Of a stretch of DNA of 64,000 nt, positions 10,270-21,131 are shown piece after piece (positions within the stretch are counted from its first letter, which is position 1; every line of letters begins with the position of its first letter). A program made the position numbers and the translations under genes. This stretch comes from Streptomyces tirandamycinicus (GTDB lineage: Bacteria; Actinomycetota; Actinomycetes; Streptomycetales; Streptomycetaceae), in assembly GCF_003097515.1 (NCBI RefSeq), contig NZ_CP029188.1:124001-188000 (forward strand), read 5' to 3'. Under the pieces are notes generated by a model, which saw only the letters and a program-made list of their open reading frames with translations, ran no database searches and was not told the origin of the DNA.

Positions 10270-10506
10270 ATGCGCATGCGAATCGCGTCCACCGTGGCCG
10301 CCCTCGCCGTGACCGGTGTGCTCGCCGGTGCCGGCAGCGCCGTGGCGGACAGCGGGGCGTCGGCCGCGGCGTCCGGCAGCCCGGGTGTGCTGTCGGGCAA
10401 CGTCATCCAGGTCCCCCTTCACGTTCCGCTGAACGTGTGCGGCAACTCGCTCGGTGTCGTCAGCCTGCTCAGCCCGGCCGTCGGCAACGCCTGCCTCAAC
10501 GGCTGA
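10270..10506 (+). CDS. Short chaplin
   Basis: Chaplins are secreted amyloid-forming surfactant proteins that let aerial hyphae break the water surface. 78 residues: a signal peptide (about 1-26, cleavage near AVA-DS) and one chaplin domain (about 38-78) with SGNVIQVPLHVPLNVCGNS and the two cysteines (57 and 75) of the disulfide loop. With no sorting signal and one domain it belongs to the short class (ChpD-H type). AGGAGAG lies a few bases before ATG 10270; ATG 10276 is an alternative. A strong terminator follows at 10580. Expression is probably developmental, as for the family. Confidence 0.93.
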   Translation: MRMRIASTVAALAVTGVLAGAGSAVADSGASAAASGSPGVLSGNVIQVPLHVPLNVCGNSLGVVSLLSPAVGNACLNG

Positions 10507-10827
10507 CCGCGTCCCGGCGCCCTCGGGCACCGGTGCGGCCCGGGCCGGACGGCTCGTCCGCCGGCCGGCCGGCGCCCCCAGGGCCGGACCCCCGCACCGG
10601 GGGTCCGGCCCTCGGCCTTCCCCCGGCGGGGCCGGCTCCGGGGGCAGCCCGATACAGGGCAGCCCGCCGTCCGGCGCGCCCCTCCCGCTCGGCACCATCC
10701 GCCGGGCCTACGCTGCGAGGACGCCCGGCCCGGTGTCCCGGACACCGTGTATGCATCGGCAGCCGCCGCCGGCGGCTCTCCAGGTCGGCCCGGCCCAGCC
10801 GCCGGAAGCAGGAAGGGGTGCGGTGGC
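10507..10827. other. Intergenic region chaplin-GNAT
   Basis: 321 bases containing the chaplin terminator and, from about 10620 on, the region expected to hold the promoter of the acetyltransferase gene. No gene or clear promoter hexamers seen. Confidence 0.35.
10580..10612. terminator. Terminator hairpin after the chaplin gene
   Basis: A perfect 14-bp stem AGGGCCGGACCCCC / GGGGGTCCGGCCCT with a 5-base loop, 74 bases after the chaplin stop. Confidence 0.8.
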
Positions 10828-11298
10828 ATGAAGTCCCCAGGCGTGCAGCTACGGGAGATCACCGACGACAACCGGGATGCCGTGCGCGCCCTTCGGGTCC
10901 GGCGGAACCAGAAGCAGTTCGTCGCCTCCGTGTCCAAGTCGCTCAAGGAAGCGGCGAAGACGCCCGAGGCCAACCCCTGGTACCGCGCCGTCTACCGTGG
11001 CGACGAGCCGGTCGGGTTCGTGATGCTGGCGTGGAAACCGCCCACCGGTCCCTTCCGGGGACGGCACTTCCTCTGGCGTCTCCTGGTCGACAAGAGGTAC
11101 CAGAGGCGGGGCATCGGCCGGGAGGCCCTCGCACAGGTCGCCGCGCTGGTGCGCGCCGACGGCGCCACCGAGCTGCTGACCAGCTACGAGCCCGGCGACG
11201 GTGAACCGTGGCCGTTCTACCGGAAGTTCGGGTTCGAACCCACCGGGGATGTCGACGACGGCGAGATCGTGCTGCGGCTCACCTTCCCCGCCGGGTGA
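10828..11298 (+). CDS. GNAT family N-acetyltransferase
   Basis: 156 residues with GNAT features: central strand and acetyl-CoA loop LLVDKRYQRRGIGREAL (about 83-102), and the C-terminal FYRKFGFEPTGD typical of the family. The length and the EITDDNRDAV start resemble spermidine/spermine-type or small-molecule acetyltransferases; the acceptor is unknown. Start at ATG 10828 with AAGGGG nine bases upstream; the frame is open to 10747 but without family similarity. It stands alone. Confidence 0.88.
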   Translation: MKSPGVQLREITDDNRDAVRALRVRRNQKQFVASVSKSLKEAAKTPEANPWYRAVYRGDEPVGFVMLAWKPPTGPFRGRHFLWRLLVDKRYQRRGIGREALAQVAALVRADGATELLTSYEPGDGEPWPFYRKFGFEPTGDVDDGEIVLRLTFPAG

Positions 11299-11965
11299 GC
11301 CTTTCCGAGTCAGCCACTGCGGGCAGGCACCTCCGCCCCCGGGCCTCCCCTCCCGGACCCTTCCGCCCCCGGGCCTTCGCCCGGACGATCCGCCGTGCTC
11401 CCCGAACCGGCGGCATCGGCGTGATTCGGCCGGACGCATTCGTTCCGCAATGCGCTTTCCATGCCGCCCCGCCGTTTGCGCGGGGAAGCATCGCCAGGTG
11501 AACGCGGGGAAAGCGCCCCGCCGTTCACCGGCGCCCGGACGGCGGGCGTCGGCATTCAGCCAACGTTGACCATTGAACGGCCGGAGAATTCCGGCGATCA
11601 CGTTGACACCGCATGACCGACACGCCAGGATGACGGGCCGCGCCGCCGGAATCCCCCACCTCTTCCCCCGCGCCTCCCGATCCTCCCCCTCTCCCGAAAT
11701 TCCGTGGCGTCCTCGGGCTGCCGGGCCTACGGCCCGCCGCCCCATTTCGCCATGCCTGTGTTTTCCACCCCTCTTCGCGGCCGTCCCGGCAGGCCAATGT
11801 CCACCATTGACCGATGGTTGACGCTTGAGTAACTTGTCGCTATCTTTCGAACCGCCGCGCGAATGACGTGAATTGATTTCCGCGGGTATTACGAGATGCC
11901 GCACGTCCCGCACCGCCGATCGGCCGACATTTAACCTCCGGGCAACACCAAAGCCTTTTCGGGGA
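11299..11965. promoter_or_regulatory. Regulatory region of the PUFA-synthase-like gene
   Basis: 667 bases with visibly lower GC from 11560 to 11980 than the surroundings. A good sigma-70 promoter reads TTGACG (11818-11823), a 17-base spacer and TATCTT (11841-11846), giving a leader of about 110 bases. Upstream are candidate operators: CCGGA-GAAT-TCCGG (11581-11594) and ACCAT-TGACCG-ATGGT just before the -35. The word TTGAC recurs four times (near 11564, 11603, 11807 and 11818), which might be a repeat-binding regulator site. No regulator gene is adjacent. Confidence 0.55.
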
Positions 11966-14900
11966 ATGATGAATTCGGTAGAGCGCAATGTGGACCTGGT
12001 CATCGGAATCACCCCCCTCGGTGAACCGGACGCCCCCCTCGCCACCGCGGTGAGCCGCGCCGGTGGGCTCGGAGTGCTCGACCTGGGGCAGGGGGGCCGG
12101 AGGGCGAGAGAGGCCCTGGCCGCTCTGCGCCGATGGGCACCCGGGCGCTACGGCGTAAGGATCGGCCCGCACTGCCGACTGGGCCCCGGGGAACTCCTCC
12201 CGAAACACGGCTCCCCGGGCGGTCCGGACACGGTGGTGCTCGCGCCGGATTCCTCCTGGGACCCGTCCGCGATCCCCCCGGACGCCGGACTCCGGGTGCT
12301 GGTGGAGGTCACCGGGCTGGAGGCGGCCCGCCGCGCCGTGGACGCGGGAGCAGGCGGCCTGATTGCGCGCGGCAGCGAGTGCGGCGGCCCCGTCGGCGAG
12401 CTGAGCACCTTCGTACTCCTCCAACAGCTCCTCGCGGCGGACGGGTTGGGGGTTCCGGTGTGGGCCTGCGGCGGAATCGCCCCGCGCACCGCGGCGGCCG
12501 CCGTGGTCGGCGGGGCCGCCGGGGTGGTGCTGGACACCCAGCTCGCGCTGCTGGCCGAGTCGCAGCTGCCCGAGCCGGTCGCGGCGCTGCTGCGGACGGC
12601 CGACGGCTCGCAGACCGTGGTGTCCGGCGGTCACCGTACGCTGCGCCGGCGCGGCCCCGCCGGGAGCTCCGCGGCCACCGGCGGCGCGCCGGCCCCGCCC
12701 GGCCTGCCCGTGGGGCAGGACGCCGGCCTGGCGGCCCTGTTCGCCGAACGCTGGGGCGACACCGGCCGTGCGGTCCGCGCGGTGCTCGGTGCCGTGCGGG
12801 ACGCCGTGACGTACGGCGCGGCCGAGGGCGTCGCCCGGGCCCTGCGTCCGGACTCGGCGATGAGCCGGGCCCTGGGGACCCGGCTGCCGGTCGCCCAGGG
12901 CCCGATGACCCGGGTGAGCGACGGTGCCGCGTTCGCCGCCGCCGTCGCCGACGACGGGGCCCTGCCGTTCGTCGCCCTCGCGCTCGCCGGGGCGGAGCGA
13001 TCCCGGACGATGCTGGAGCAGGCACGGCAGGTCCTGCACGGCAGGCCCTGGGGGGTCGGCATCCTGGGCTTCGCGCCCGAGGAGACGAGGACCGCCCAGC
13101 TCGCCGCGGTCCGGGCGGCCGGGCCCACCCATGCGATCGTGGCGGGCGGCCGGCCGTCCCAGGCACGGGTGCTGGAGGAGGCCGGGATCAAGGCGTTCCT
13201 CCACGTCCCCTCGCCGGGCCTGCTGCGGCAGTTCCTCGACGCCGGGGCCCGCCGGTTCGTCTTCGAGGGCGCCGAGTGCGGCGGCCACGTCGGCCCCCGC
13301 AACAGCTTCCCGCTCTGGGAAGCCCAGCTGACGGTCCTGGAGGACTTCCTCGACGGGCTCGTCCGGCAGGGGGACGAGCAGGCGCGGGCCACCGCCGGGC
13401 GGATCGAGGTCTTCCTCGCCGGCGGCATCCACGACGAGCGCTCCGCCGCGATGGCGGCCGCACTCGCCGCCCCGCTGACCGCGCGCGGCTGCGCGGTGGG
13501 CACCCTGATGGGCACGGCGTACCTGTTCACCGAGGAGGCGGTCGCCCACGGCGCCGTCCGGCCGCTGTTCCAGCGCCGGGTGCTCGCGGCCGGGCGCACC
13601 GCGCTCCTGGAGACGGCGCCCGGCCATGCCACACGCTGTGTGCCGAGCCCGTTCAGCGATGCCTTCGGCACCCTGGCGGCCCGCATGCGCGAGGAGGGAC
13701 TGGCCGAACGGGACGTCTGGGAGCGGCTGGAGCGGCTGAACGTCGGCCGGCTGCGGATCGCGGCCAAGGGCGTGGAGCGCACCGCCGAAGGGGACCTCGG
13801 GACCGTCGGCGAGGAACGCCAGCTGGCGGAGGGCATGTTCATGGCCGGCGAGGTGGCGGTGCTGCGATCGGACACCACCACCCTCGCGCGGCTGCACTCC
13901 GCCGTCACCGAGGGTGCGGCCCGCTTCCTCACCGAACGGGCCTCCGCCCTGGCGTCCCGCACCGGGCTCGGCGGGCAGAGCGCGGCACGGGCCGAACCGG
14001 AGCCGCCGCGCCCCCTGGACGTGGCGGTGGTCGGCATGGCCTGCATGTTCCCGGGTGCGCCCGATCTGGCCTCGTTCTGGGCCAACGTCCTCGACGGGGT
14101 CGACTCGGTCGGGGAGGTGCCCCGCGACCGCTGGGATCCCGATGTGCACGGCGTCGAGGCGGGCGGTGCGGTCACCTCCCGCTGGGGCGGGTTCCTGCCG
14201 CCGATCCCCTTCGACGCCCTGCGCTACGGCATCCCGCCCGCCTCGCTGGGCAGCATCGAGCCCGTGCAGCTCCTGGCCCTCGAGGCCGCGCGGCGGGCAC
14301 TGGACGACGCGGGACTCGGCGACGGCGGCCGGGACTTCGACCGGACGCGGACGGGTGTGGTGTTCGGTGCCGAGCCGGGCAGCGACCTCTCCCACGCGAC
14401 CACGCTGCGCGCGGTGCTCCCTTCGTACTTCGGCGAGGTGCCCAGGGGCCTCGAGGAGCAGTTGCCGCCGCTGACCGAGGACTCGTTCCCCGGAATGCTC
14501 GCCAACGTGATCTCCGGGCGGATAGCGAACCGGCTCGACCTGGGCGGGCCGAACTTCACCGTCGACGCGGCCTGCGCCTCCTCCCTCGCGGCGGTCGACG
14601 TCGCCTGCAAGGAACTGGTCGCGGGCACCAGCGACATCATGCTGTGCGGAGGCGCCGACCTGCACAACGGCATCAACGACTACCTGCTGTTCTCCTCGGT
14701 GCACGCGCTCTCCCCCACCGGCCGCTGCCGGGCCTTCGACGGCTCGGCCGACGGGATCACCCTCGGCGAGGGCGTGGCGTGCGTGGTGCTGAAGCGCCTG
14801 GCCGACGCCGAGCGGGACGGCGACCGCGTCTACGGGGTCGTCAAGGGCATCGGCAGCTCCAGCGACGGCCGGTCCCTCGGGCTGACGGCGCCGCGCCCCG

Positions 14901-17722
14901 AGGGGCAGCGCAGGGCCGTGGAGCGGGCGCACCGCAACGCGGGCACCTCGCCTGCCGAGGTGGGGCTGGTGGAGGCGCACGGGACGGGCACCGTCGTCGG
15001 CGACAGGACCGAACTGGGCGTCCTCACCGAAGTGTTCGAGGAGGCGGGCGCCGCCCCGGGCGGTTGCGTGCTGGGGTCGGTCAAGTCCCAGATCGGGCAC
15101 ACCAAGTGCGCGGCGGGTCTGGCCGGGCTGATCAAGACGGTGATGGCCCTGCACACCGGCGTCCGGCCGCCCACCCTGCATCTGGAGCGGCCCAACGCCG
15201 CCTGGGAGGAGGACCGGGGCCCGTTCGTCTTCCACCGCGAGGCGCTGCCGTGGGCCGTGCCGCCCGAGCGGCGAGTGGCGGGCCTGAGCGCGTTCGGCTT
15301 CGGAGGCACCAACTTCCATGTGGTGCTCGGCGCTCACGGCGGCGGGGTGCCGCCCTCGCACGGGCGTGCCGCGTGGCCGGCCGAGCTGTTCCTGTTCCGC
15401 GGGGCGGACGCGGCGGCCGCCCGCCGGGCCGCCCAGTGGCTGCTGGAGACGGCGTCGCGGGCCGGGGAAGGGACCGGCGGGTGGCGGCTGCGGGATCTGG
15501 CGCTCGCCGCGTCGCGGCGCGCCGGGACGGACCGCGGCCCGGTGCGGATCGCGGTCGTGGCGGAGGACCCCGAGGGGCTGCGCCTGCGGCTGCGGCGCGC
15601 CCTGGACGGTGAGCACGATCCGGATGCCGGTGTCCACCTCGCCGACGACGACGTGACGGCCGCGGGCGCCCCGGGCGCCGCCGGCACGCCGGACAGCGGG
15701 CTGGACGGCGGGACCCGGAGCGGGCCGGACAGCGGGACCCGGAGCGGGCCTGGCCGAGGCAGGGTCGCGTTCCTGTTCCCCGGGCAGGGCAGCCAGCGCA
15801 CCGGCATGTTCGCCGACCTCTTCGGTGCCTTCCCCGAACTGCAGCACCTCCTCACGCTCGACGGCGGCACAGCCGCCGCGCTGTATCCCCCGGCCGCGTT
15901 CACCGGGGCCGCGAGCGGGCGCCGCACCGCCGCGCTCACCGACACCCGCGCCGCCCAGCCGGCGCTCGGCATGGTGGGCCTCGCCGCGCACACGCTGCTG
16001 AACCGGGCCGGGGTCGTACCCGACATGGCCGCGGGCCACAGCTACGGGGAGCTGGCCGCCCTGAGCGCCGCCGGGGCCGTGGATCCGGAGACCCTGCTGA
16101 CGCTGAGCTCCGAGCGGGCCGCGGCGATCCTCGCGGCGGCCGGGGACGACCCCGGGGCCATGGCGGCGGTGGCCGCGTCCCCGGCGGACGTCGAACGCAT
16201 CCTGGGCACAACCGGAAGCCGCGACGGGGACCACGGCGGAGGCGGAGGCGGCGGCAGCGGAGGCGGAGGCGGCGGCAGCGGCGGCAGCGGCGCGGTGGAC
16301 GGCGGGCTCATGAACGGGGCGCTCCTGAACGGCGGGCTGCTGGAGGGCGGGCTCGTCGTGGCCAACCGCAACGCACCACGGCAGACGGTGGTCTCCGGTC
16401 CCACCGCGGCGGTGGATTCCGCGCTGCGGCGGCTGCGTGACGCCGGGGTCGCGGCGAAGCGCCTGCCGGTGGCCTGCGCGTTCCACAGCCCGCTGGTCGC
16501 GGCCGCGGGTGAGCGGTTCGCCCGGGTGCTGGCCGAACACCCCGTACACGCAACGGAGTTCCCGGTGTGGTCGAACCGCACCGCGCAGCCGTACCCGGCC
16601 TCCCCCGACGGAATCCGTGCCGAGCTGGCCGCGCAGATCGGTGCGCCGGTGCGGTTCGCCGAGCAGGTCGAGGCGATGTACGCGGCAGGCGCCCGGGTCT
16701 TCGTCGAGTGCGGCCCGGGGAGGGTGCTGACCGGGTTGGTGGCCGACGTCCTCGGGGACCGGCCGCATCTGACCGTCGCGTGCGCGCCCCGGCCGGGGAG
16801 CGGACTGCCGGACCTCCTCGACGCGCTGGCCCGGCTCGCGGTGGCCGGGCTGCCGGTCGCCACCGGATGGATGTTCCGGGGACGCGACGCGGTGGACCCG
16901 AACCAGGCCGGCGGCGGACGGCCCGCCGGATGGACGGTCGACGGGCATCTCGTCCGTACGGCGTCCGGTGAACTCCTGCCCGGTGCGCTGGCACCGGCCC
17001 GACGTGTCGCGGAGGCGACTGTGACGAGCCAGCACGGCGACCGGGCGGCCGAGGACGCCGCGACCGGCCAGGACGCGCTGATCACCGAGTTCCTGCGAAC
17101 CAGCAGGGAGATGGTGGCGGCGCAACGCGACGTCCTGCTGACGTACTTCGGCGGCCGGGTGTCCGGCGAACCGCTTCCCGGCCCGGCGGGCGACCCGCCC
17201 ACGTCCACCCTGCCGACGCGGAGTCCGCAGGTGCCGGACACGGAAGGCACCGCCGGGCCCGCGGGGGCCGGGGCGGTCGCCGGGACGCTGCCGGGGGCGG
17301 GGTGGACGGGTGCCCTGGGCGGTGACGCGGAGGCCGGCGCGCCGCCGGACGGCGGCGACGTGCTGCGTCTGATCGTGGACATCATCAGTGAACGCACGGG
17401 CTATCCGGCCGACATGGTCGAGCCCGGTCTCGACCTGGAAGCGGATCTGAGCATCGATTCGATCAAGCGGACCGAGATCGTCGGGGAACTGGCCGGACGG
17501 CTGGTCGCGGCCGGCGCGGTGCCGGCGTACAGCGGCTCGCTGGACGACGCCGCGATGGAGGAGCTGTCCCGGGCGAGGACCGCCGAGACCCTGGCCGCCG
17601 GGATCCGCGCCCTGCTGCCCGGTGCCGGGGACGCGCCGGACCGTCCGAACACCCTCATGGCGCCCCCTCCCGTGAGGCCATGGATACCCCGGTTGAACGG
17701 CGGCGCGCCGGGCCGCGTATAG
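11966..17722 (+). CDS. PUFA-synthase-like iterative PKS (NMO-NMO-KS-AT-ACP)
   Basis: A 1918-residue multidomain protein. Residues 1-230 and about 285-600 resemble nitronate monooxygenase/PfaD-type FMN TIM barrels ([30 protein letters not shown]). The KS starts near 685 and has a full Cys-His-His set: Cys870 in DAACASS, EAHGTGT and IGHTKCAAG. The AT runs from about 1267 ([10 protein letters not shown]), nucleophile Ser1359 in GHSYGE. An ACP ends the protein, with [10 protein letters not shown], the PUFA-synthase type, and Ser1832 as the phosphopantetheine site. KR, DH and further ACPs are absent. The family resembles the predicted PUFA/EPA-like cluster proteins of S. coelicolor (SCO0126 type), but the partner KS gene is missing here, so the system may be orphaned or truncated. 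Two ATGs (11966, 11969) follow GGGGA; either may start. The AT carries a polyglycine insert (about 1413-1465). Confidence 0.88.
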   Translation: MMNSVERNVDLVIGITPLGEPDAPLATAVSRAGGLGVLDLGQGGRRAREALAALRRWAPGRYGVRIGPHCRLGPGELLPKHGSPGGPDTVVLAPDSSWDPSAIPPDAGLRVLVEVTGLEAARRAVDAGAGGLIARGSECGGPVGELSTFVLLQQLLAADGLGVPVWACGGIAPRTAAAAVVGGAAGVVLDTQLALLAESQLPEPVAALLRTADGSQTVVSGGHRTLRRRGPAGSSAATGGAPAPPGLPVGQDAGLAALFAERWGDTGRAVRAVLGAVRDAVTYGAAEGVARALRPDSAMSRALGTRLPVAQGPMTRVSDGAAFAAAVADDGALPFVALALAGAERSRTMLEQARQVLHGRPWGVGILGFAPEETRTAQLAAVRAAGPTHAIVAGGRPSQARVLEEAGIKAFLHVPSPGLLRQFLDAGARRFVFEGAECGGHVGPRNSFPLWEAQLTVLEDFLDGLVRQGDEQARATAGRIEVFLAGGIHDERSAAMAAALAAPLTARGCAVGTLMGTAYLFTEEAVAHGAVRPLFQRRVLAAGRTALLETAPGHATRCVPSPFSDAFGTLAARMREEGLAERDVWERLERLNVGRLRIAAKGVERTAEGDLGTVGEERQLAEGMFMAGEVAVLRSDTTTLARLHSAVTEGAARFLTERASALASRTGLGGQSAARAEPEPPRPLDVAVVGMACMFPGAPDLASFWANVLDGVDSVGEVPRDRWDPDVHGVEAGGAVTSRWGGFLPPIPFDALRYGIPPASLGSIEPVQLLALEAARRALDDAGLGDGGRDFDRTRTGVVFGAEPGSDLSHATTLRAVLPSYFGEVPRGLEEQLPPLTEDSFPGMLANVISGRIANRLDLGGPNFTVDAACASSLAAVDVACKELVAGTSDIMLCGGADLHNGINDYLLFSSVHALSPTGRCRAFDGSADGITLGEGVACVVLKRLADAERDGDRVYGVVKGIGSSSDGRSLGLTAPRPEGQRRAVERAHRNAGTSPAEVGLVEAHGTGTVVGDRTELGVLTEVFEEAGAAPGGCVLGSVKSQIGHTKCAAGLAGLIKTVMALHTGVRPPTLHLERPNAAWEEDRGPFVFHREALPWAVPPERRVAGLSAFGFGGTNFHVVLGAHGGGVPPSHGRAAWPAELFLFRGADAAAARRAAQWLLETASRAGEGTGGWRLRDLALAASRRAGTDRGPVRIAVVAEDPEGLRLRLRRALDGEHDPDAGVHLADDDVTAAGAPGAAGTPDSGLDGGTRSGPDSGTRSGPGRGRVAFLFPGQGSQRTGMFADLFGAFPELQHLLTLDGGTAAALYPPAAFTGAASGRRTAALTDTRAAQPALGMVGLAAHTLLNRAGVVPDMAAGHSYGELAALSAAGAVDPETLLTLSSERAAAILAAAGDDPGAMAAVAASPADVERILGTTGSRDGDHGGGGGGGSGGGGGGSGGSGAVDGGLMNGALLNGGLLEGGLVVANRNAPRQTVVSGPTAAVDSALRRLRDAGVAAKRLPVACAFHSPLVAAAGERFARVLAEHPVHATEFPVWSNRTAQPYPASPDGIRAELAAQIGAPVRFAEQVEAMYAAGARVFVECGPGRVLTGLVADVLGDRPHLTVACAPRPGSGLPDLLDALARLAVAGLPVATGWMFRGRDAVDPNQAGGGRPAGWTVDGHLVRTASGELLPGALAPARRVAEATVTSQHGDRAAEDAATGQDALITEFLRTSREMVAAQRDVLLTYFGGRVSGEPLPGPAGDPPTSTLPTRSPQVPDTEGTAGPAGAGAVAGTLPGAGWTGALGGDAEAGAPPDGGDVLRLIVDIISERTGYPADMVEPGLDLEADLSIDSIKRTEIVGELAGRLVAAGAVPAYSGSLDDAAMEELSRARTAETLAAGIRALLPGAGDAPDRPNTLMAPPPVRPWIPRLNGGAPGRV
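16217..16356. repeat. Gly-rich low-complexity insertion in the AT domain
   Basis: Two copies of a GGCGGAGGCGGAGGCGGCGG-type word, then GGCGGCAGC repeats, then a GGGCTC/GGCGGGCTG series encode a Gly/Ser tract followed by [18 protein letters not shown]. The tract interrupts the AT between an [15 protein letters not shown] segment and [14 protein letters not shown], where related ATs have a short loop. Confidence 0.75.
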
Positions 17723-17727
17723 ACGGT

Positions 17728-17753
17728 GGGGCCAAGGGCGCTTCCTGGGCCCC
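17728..17753. terminator. Terminator hairpin after the PKS gene
   Basis: GGGGCC-A-AGG (17728-17737) pairs with CCT-G-GGCCCC (17744-17753) across a 6-base loop, five bases after the PKS stop. Confidence 0.65.
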
Positions 17754-17796
17754 GCACACCTGGTGACACCGTGTCGATACGACCTTGGGGCCGCGG

Positions 17797-18075
17797 ATGA
17801 GGCACGCACGACGGAACCTTCAGCGGATCGCCCGGCTGGCGGCGGTCGGCGGGCTGGTCTGCGGCTCGCTGATGGTCTCCGACGCCATGGCGGGGGAGAA
17901 CCGGGCGCCGGGGACGGAGCCGCTGCTGCGGGTCCATGGCCAGGGCCTCACGCGGCGAGATCCCGAAGAACGCCGGGTCGAAGTCGGCGGCGTCCGTCGG
18001 CCGCCGCCGGCTCCCGGTCGCGCGCGGCCGCCCCCGGACCGCGACCGGTCGCCCGTGAGGGCGGCCCGGTGCTAG
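17797..18075 (+). CDS. Doubtful ORF: signal-peptide-like start running into an antisense KS relic
   Basis: 92 codons. The first 36 look like a secreted-protein start ([19 protein letters not shown], hydrophobic core, SDAMA-GE cleavage site), with GGGG six bases before ATG 17797. The remainder lies over a KS fragment encoded on the opposite strand, so it is not native sequence of any secreted family. Probably a 5' fragment of a gene joined to foreign DNA by a rearrangement. I do not recognise the original gene. Confidence 0.3.
   Translation: MRHARRNLQRIARLAAVGGLVCGSLMVSDAMAGENRAPGTEPLLRVHGQGLTRRDPEERRVEVGGVRRPPPAPGRARPPPDRDRSPVRAARC
17918..18000 (-). pseudogene. Relic of a type I PKS ketosynthase domain
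   Basis: On the minus strand about 28 codons read [20 protein letters not shown] and continue AMDPQQRL, the highly conserved block of modular type I PKS ketosynthases that lies upstream of the catalytic cysteine. Both flanks lose similarity at once, so this is a short broken fragment. It differs from the KS of the large gene beside it (which has [20 protein letters not shown] there), so it did not come from that gene. Confidence 0.7.
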
Positions 18076-18085
18076 AACTGGGGAC

Positions 18086-20860
18086 ATGATCGGACGTCCC
18101 CGCCGGTCCTGGCGGACGGCAGGCATGCCGTCCGGCCGCCCGCGAACGCCCGGCCGGTCCGAACGCCCGGGGTGGCGCCGGCGTCTGCGGTCCCTGCTCA
18201 GCGTCGACAGCCTGGCCACCCAGGTGTTCCTGCTGCAGGCCCTCGTGATCTTCCTGCTGGTGGTCGCCGCGGCCGTCGCCCTGGTCCTGCAGGCGCGTTA
18301 CGACAGCTACGAGGACGCCCACAACCGCTCCCTCGCCGCCGCCGAGGCCTTCGCGTACGCCCCCGGCACGGCCGAGGCCCTCAGATCCCCCGATCCGGCG
18401 GCCGTCCTGCAGCCCGCCGCCGACAGGGCCCAGCGGGGCGCCGGGGTCGACTTCATCTCCGTACTGAGCAAGGACGGCGTCCGGTACACCGATCCCGAGC
18501 CGCAGTTGATCGGCCGGCGTGTGGAGGGGGACATCTCCCGGGCGGCCGCGGGCGAGGCGTTCACCGAGACCTTCAAGGGCGAACCGCACCAGGCGGTCAG
18601 GGCCGTCGTCCCCGTGCTGGACGGCAGCCGCCGGGTCGTCGGCCTGGTCACCGCGGGCATCCAGGTCACCAACGTCGGCGAACTGCTCGACCGCCAGATG
18701 CCGATCCTGCTGGGCTCGGCCGCCTGCGCGCTGCTGCTCGCCACCGGCGGGGCGGCCCTGGTCAGCCGGCGGCTGCGGCGCCAGACCCACGGGCTCGGCC
18801 CCGCCGAGATGACCCGGATGTACGAGCACCACGACGCCGTCCTCCACGCGGTGCGCGAGGGTGTGCTGATCATCGGCGGGGACGGCCGGCTGCTGCTCGC
18901 CAACGACGAGGCCCGGCGCCTGCTCGCCCTGCCGCCCGACGCCGACCGCCGGCCGGTGACCGAGCTGAACCTCGGCCCGGGCATCACCCGTCTGCTGGTG
19001 TCCGGTACGGAGGTCTCCGACGAGGTGTTCCTGTCCGGGGACCGGCTACTCGCCGTCAACACGCGGCCCACGGCCCCGTACGGCGGTGTGACGGGACTGG
19101 TCGCCAGTCTCCGCGACACGACCGAGCTGCGCGCCCTGTCGGGCCGGGCGGAGGTGGCGAGGGAGCGGCTGACGCTGCTGTACGAGGCCGGGGTCCGGAT
19201 CGGCACCACCCTGGACGTGCGCCGTACGGCGAGAGAACTCGCCGACGTGGCCGTACCCCGGTTCGCCGACTTCGTCACCGTGGAACTGCTCGACCCGGTC
19301 CTGCGCGGCGACGAGCCCGCCGGTCTCGGCACCATGCGGCGCACCGCGCTCAGCGGCATCTCCGACGACCCTCCGCTGCAGCCGGTCGGGGACGCCGTCC
19401 GGATCAACGTCACGCCGATGAGCACGGCCCTGCAGAGCGGCCGGGCGCTGCTCGAACCCGATCTCGCCGCGTCGGGCACCTGGGGCAGCGAGGACCCGGA
19501 AGGGCGGCGGCAGGCGCTCGAGTACGGCATCCGGTCACTGATCACGGTCCCGCTGCAGGCGCGGGGCGTGGTCCTCGGCCTGGTCAACTACTGGCGCTCC
19601 GGCGACACACCGCGGTTCGACGCGGACGACACCTCGTTCGCGGAGGAGCTCGCGGCCCGCGCGGCCGTGGCCATCGACAACGCCCGGCGGTACACCCGCG
19701 AGCACGCGATGGCCGTGACGCTGCAGCGGAGTCTGCTGCCGCGCGACCTCCCGGAGCAGGACGCCCTCGAGGTGGCCTGGCGGTACCTTCCGGCGCAGGC
19801 CGGCGTCGGCGGCGACTGGTTCGACGTCATCCCGCTGCCGGGACTCCGGGTCGCGCTGGTCGTCGGGGACGTGGTGGGGCACGGGATGCACGCCGCGGCC
19901 ACGATGGGGCGGCTGCGCACCGCGGTGCTGAACTTCTCGTCCCTGGACATGCCGCCCGCCGACCTGCTGGCCCGCCTGGACGATCTGGTGCTGCGCATCG
20001 ACGCGGACCAGCCCCCGGGAGCCGACAGCGAACGGGCGCCGGTGACGGGTGCGACCTGTCTCTACGCGATCTACGACTCGGTGAGCGGGCGCTGCACCAT
20101 CGCCCATGCCGGCCATCCGGCACCGGCGATCGTCGACCCCGGGGGCCGGGTGGTCTTCCCGGAGCTGCCGTTGTCACCCCCGCTCGGTGTGGGAGGGCAT
20201 CCGTTCGACGAGACCGAGCTGGACCTCGCCGAGGGCAGCCGGCTGGTCCTCTTCACGGACGGCCTGGTCGAGGACCGGTACCGGGACATCGACGAGGGGC
20301 TGGCGGGACTCCGCGACGCCCTCGCACGGCCCGGGCCGACGCCGGAGGAGACCTGCGTGGCCGTGATGAGCGCGCTGCTGCCCGACCAGCCGGGTGACGA
20401 CATCGCCCTGCTGGTGGCCCGCACGCGGCTGCTCGACCGGGCCAGAACGGCCGAGTGGGAGGTGCCGCTCGACCTCTCGGCCGTGTCCCGGGTCCGGGCC
20501 GAGGCAGGCCGGCGAATCGGCGAATGGGGCCTGGAGGACTCCGTCTTCGTCGCCGAGCTGGTCCTCAGCGAACTGCTCACCAACGCCATGCGGTACGGCG
20601 CGGAGCCGGTCCGGGTGCGGCTGCTGCTCGGCCGGACGCTGGTCGTCGAGGTGTCCGACGGCAGCAGCACCTCCCCGCACCTGCGACGCGCCGCCGCGAC
20701 CGACGAGGGCGGCCGGGGGCTCTTCCTGGTGGCCCAGTTCGCACAGCGCTGGGGAACGCGCTATGTCAGCGGAGGCAAGATCATCTGGGCGGAGCTGGTG
20801 CCGGGCGGGGAACTGCCGGATGAACCGGTGGTGACGTACGTGGAGGAGCCGGCCTGGTGA
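18086..20860 (+). CDS. Membrane SpoIIE/PP2C phosphatase with Cache, PAS, GAF and HATPase domains
   Basis: 924 residues that look like a complete partner-switching sensor. Order: transmembrane helix (about 46-68), extracellular single-Cache-like domain (69-207), second helix (208-228), PAS (about 248-350), GAF (about 370-540), PP2C/SpoIIE phosphatase (about 550-780, with [17 protein letters not shown] and [10 protein letters not shown]), and a C-terminal HATPase_c2 of the anti-sigma type (790-905, [10 protein letters not shown] and [11 protein letters not shown]). Such proteins dephosphorylate anti-sigma-factor antagonists, and the ATPase can act as the kinase, linking an external signal to an alternative sigma factor. 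No antagonist or sigma gene is adjacent. Start ATG 18086 has only a weak GGGG upstream; later starts would remove the basic leader but not the helix. Confidence 0.93.
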   Translation: MIGRPRRSWRTAGMPSGRPRTPGRSERPGWRRRLRSLLSVDSLATQVFLLQALVIFLLVVAAAVALVLQARYDSYEDAHNRSLAAAEAFAYAPGTAEALRSPDPAAVLQPAADRAQRGAGVDFISVLSKDGVRYTDPEPQLIGRRVEGDISRAAAGEAFTETFKGEPHQAVRAVVPVLDGSRRVVGLVTAGIQVTNVGELLDRQMPILLGSAACALLLATGGAALVSRRLRRQTHGLGPAEMTRMYEHHDAVLHAVREGVLIIGGDGRLLLANDEARRLLALPPDADRRPVTELNLGPGITRLLVSGTEVSDEVFLSGDRLLAVNTRPTAPYGGVTGLVASLRDTTELRALSGRAEVARERLTLLYEAGVRIGTTLDVRRTARELADVAVPRFADFVTVELLDPVLRGDEPAGLGTMRRTALSGISDDPPLQPVGDAVRINVTPMSTALQSGRALLEPDLAASGTWGSEDPEGRRQALEYGIRSLITVPLQARGVVLGLVNYWRSGDTPRFDADDTSFAEELAARAAVAIDNARRYTREHAMAVTLQRSLLPRDLPEQDALEVAWRYLPAQAGVGGDWFDVIPLPGLRVALVVGDVVGHGMHAAATMGRLRTAVLNFSSLDMPPADLLARLDDLVLRIDADQPPGADSERAPVTGATCLYAIYDSVSGRCTIAHAGHPAPAIVDPGGRVVFPELPLSPPLGVGGHPFDETELDLAEGSRLVLFTDGLVEDRYRDIDEGLAGLRDALARPGPTPEETCVAVMSALLPDQPGDDIALLVARTRLLDRARTAEWEVPLDLSAVSRVRAEAGRRIGEWGLEDSVFVAELVLSELLTNAMRYGAEPVRVRLLLGRTLVVEVSDGSSTSPHLRRAAATDEGGRGLFLVAQFAQRWGTRYVSGGKIIWAELVPGGELPDEPVVTYVEEPAW

Positions 20861-21131
20861 GCACCGCCGGACCCGGAGCGGCCGGCGGACGGGCGCGGTG
20901 GCCGGCCGGTCCCGGGGATCTCGCCGCCCGGCGGCCCGGCGATCGCACCGGGCGCCGCCCCCGGCCGCCCACGGGTGGGAGTGCGGTGGCCCGCGGGTGA
21001 GCATGCGATCGCCCGCAGGTGGGAGTGCGATCGCCCGCCGGTAAGAATGCGGCCGCCTGCGGGCGAACGTGCGGCGGGGCAACCAGGCGGGAGCACGCCC
21101 GCCCAGCCCGCCGGGCCCGGTGCGGCCGTCG
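20861..21131. repeat. Intergenic region with five 22-bp degenerate tandem repeats
   Basis: Between the convergent SpoIIE-like and DUF6296-like genes. Five 22-bp units run from 20972 to 21081, of the form CGGGTGGGAGTGCGATCGCC plus CG, the central three containing GCGATCGC- or GCGGCCGC-type palindromes. No gene seen. The repeat may act as a bidirectional terminator or may simply be neutral. Confidence 0.7.

Noticed and set aside
11840..17809. 1989-codon open frame on the minus strand opposite the PKS
   Set aside because: Shadow of strong GC3 bias; the protein is Arg/Gly/Pro-rich without domains, while the plus strand has intact KS, AT and ACP motifs.
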